NCBI GenBank assembly: GCA_023254755.1 | Contig: JALRKU010000043.1 | Span: forward strand, 1-8,467 | From: Aeromicrobium sp. | Lineage (GTDB): Bacteria; Actinomycetota; Actinomycetes; Propionibacteriales; Nocardioidaceae | Direction: 5' to 3' | DNA length: 8,467 bases | Shown here: positions 7,753 through 8,467 of the stretch, piece by piece | Position numbering within the stretch: position 1 is the stretch's first letter | Layout of the letters: each line of letters starts with the position of its first letter | The notes under the pieces: model-generated | What the model was told of the DNA's origin: nothing | The model's database searches: none | What the model saw: the letters and a program-made list of their open reading frames with translations, nothing else | Position numbers and translations under genes: made by a program

Positions 7753-8467
7753 TCAGCCCGGCTGCCCGATCCGCGGGTCGCCGGCCGGCACCGGCACCTG
7801 GGCGACGATGCGGCGAACGACGTCGTCGACGTCGACCCCGCGACCGGCCGGGACGAGCCGGTGCGGCAGGACGACCGCAGCCAGGGCGTCGACGTCGTCG
7901 GGGAGCACGTACTCGCGGCCGTCCATCGCCGCGCGGGCCTTGGCCGCCCGCACCAGCTGCAGGGTGGCCCGGGGACTGGCGCCGAGACGCAGGTCGGCGT
8001 GGTCGCGGGTGGCCTGGCAGATGCTGACGGCGTAGGCCTCGACCCCGGGCGACACGTGGACCGACCGAGCGGCGCGGATCATCTGACGCACGGTGTCGAT
8101 CGACACGACCGGCTCGAGCGAGTCGAGCGGGTTCGCGGAGTCGCGCTCCCGCAGCATCGCCAGCTCGGCGTCGGTGTCGGGGTAGCCGATGCGGATGCGG
8201 GCCATGAAGCGGTCGCGCTGCGCCTCGGGCAGGGCGTACGTGCCCTCCATCTCGTACGGGTTCTGCGTCGCGACGACCGTGAAGGGCGTGACCAGCTCGT
8301 ACGTGGTGCCGTCGACCGTGACCTGCCGCTCCTCCATCGCCTCGAGCAGCGCCGACTGGGTCTTCGGGGTGGCGCGGTTGATCTCGTCGGCAAGGACGAT
8401 CTGGGCGAAGATCGGCCCCTTGCGGAACTGGAAGTCGCGGCCGCCGTCACTCTCGACGACGATCGTG
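7753..8467 (-). CDS. MoxR family AAA+ ATPase, 5' end missing
   Basis: The frame is open to the right edge and ends in TGA at 7755-7753, giving 237 visible residues of a family usually near 320. The N-terminus with Walker A is outside the window. Visible are FRKGPIFAQ, Walker B IVLADEIN (8400-8377), RATPKTQSALLEAMEERQVTVDG, the sensor-1 region VVATQNP (8277-8257), the arginine-finger region LPEAQRDRF (8232-8206), and sensor 2 in GASPRA (7983-7966) of the C-terminal lid. MoxR ATPases act as cytoplasmic chaperone-like remodellers for partner proteins with VWA or DUF58 domains. The next gene encodes such a partner, so the pair probably works together. The Met at 8337 is internal, because the upstream residues are strongly conserved MoxR sequence. 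Confidence 0.96.
   Translation of the reverse strand, partial: TIVVESDGGRDFQFRKGPIFAQIVLADEINRATPKTQSALLEAMEERQVTVDGTTYELVTPFTVVATQNPYEMEGTYALPEAQRDRFMARIRIGYPDTDAELAMLRERDSANPLDSLEPVVSIDTVRQMIRAARSVHVSPGVEAYAVSICQATRDHADLRLGASPRATLQLVRAAKARAAMDGREYVLPDDVDALAAVVLPHRLVPAGRGVDVDDVVRRIVAQVPVPAGDPRIGQPG

Noticed and set aside
7753..8337. MoxR starting at the Met at 8337
   Set aside because: The frame continues upstream to the window edge with Walker B and other conserved MoxR residues, so this Met is internal and the gene is simply cut by the window.

Overview
The window is about 70% G+C and carries a set of genes typical of a high-GC actinobacterium: a long type-2 2-isopropylmalate synthase (LeuA), a RecO-UppS pair, and a MoxR / DUF58 / transglutaminase operon. 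The protein wording best suits the Nocardioidaceae (Nocardioides or Aeromicrobium-like), but that placement is inference from memory of the families. I see no mobile element, tRNA, rRNA, CRISPR array or sign of recent transfer. This looks like ordinary chromosomal backbone.

Layout. Bases 1-3111 (minus strand) hold leuA, recO and uppS in transcription order. leuA and recO are separated by 124 bp with a GC-rich hairpin, and recO and uppS overlap as TGATG. uppS runs off the left edge. Bases 3112-3245 are a compact regulatory region. Towards leuA it encodes a 15-codon leader peptide with four Leu codons in a row, followed by two hairpins whose loops are complementary, which suggests a leucine-sensing attenuator. 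At 3234-3240 a near-symmetric -10 sequence reads TANNNT on both strands. It lies exactly 6 nt before the leader GTG on one side and 6 nt before the ATG of the rightward gene on the other. Bases 3246-4262 (plus strand) encode a Xi-class glutathione-transferase-like quinone reductase (YqjG/ECM4 family).

That gene converges on the last gene of a three-gene minus-strand operon, and the two TAG stop codons share a single CTAG. The operon, in transcription order from the right edge, is moxR (AAA+ ATPase, 5' end outside the window), a DUF58 protein, and a membrane protein with an external transglutaminase-like domain (TgpA type, DUF3488/DUF4129). They are separated by 1 nt and then overlap by 14 nt. 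This is a well-known actinobacterial gene set of uncertain cellular role, probably a chaperone-like ATPase, its VWA-like partner and an envelope-facing cysteine-peptidase-like effector.

How the genes work together. leuA starts leucine synthesis and appears to be controlled by leucine supply through its leader. RecO (recombinational repair) and UppS (lipid carrier for cell-wall synthesis) are housekeeping and translationally linked. I did not find a previously undescribed multi-gene system. The most interesting part is the 3112-3264 region, where a symmetric divergent promoter, two probable leaderless starts and a leucine attenuator are packed together.
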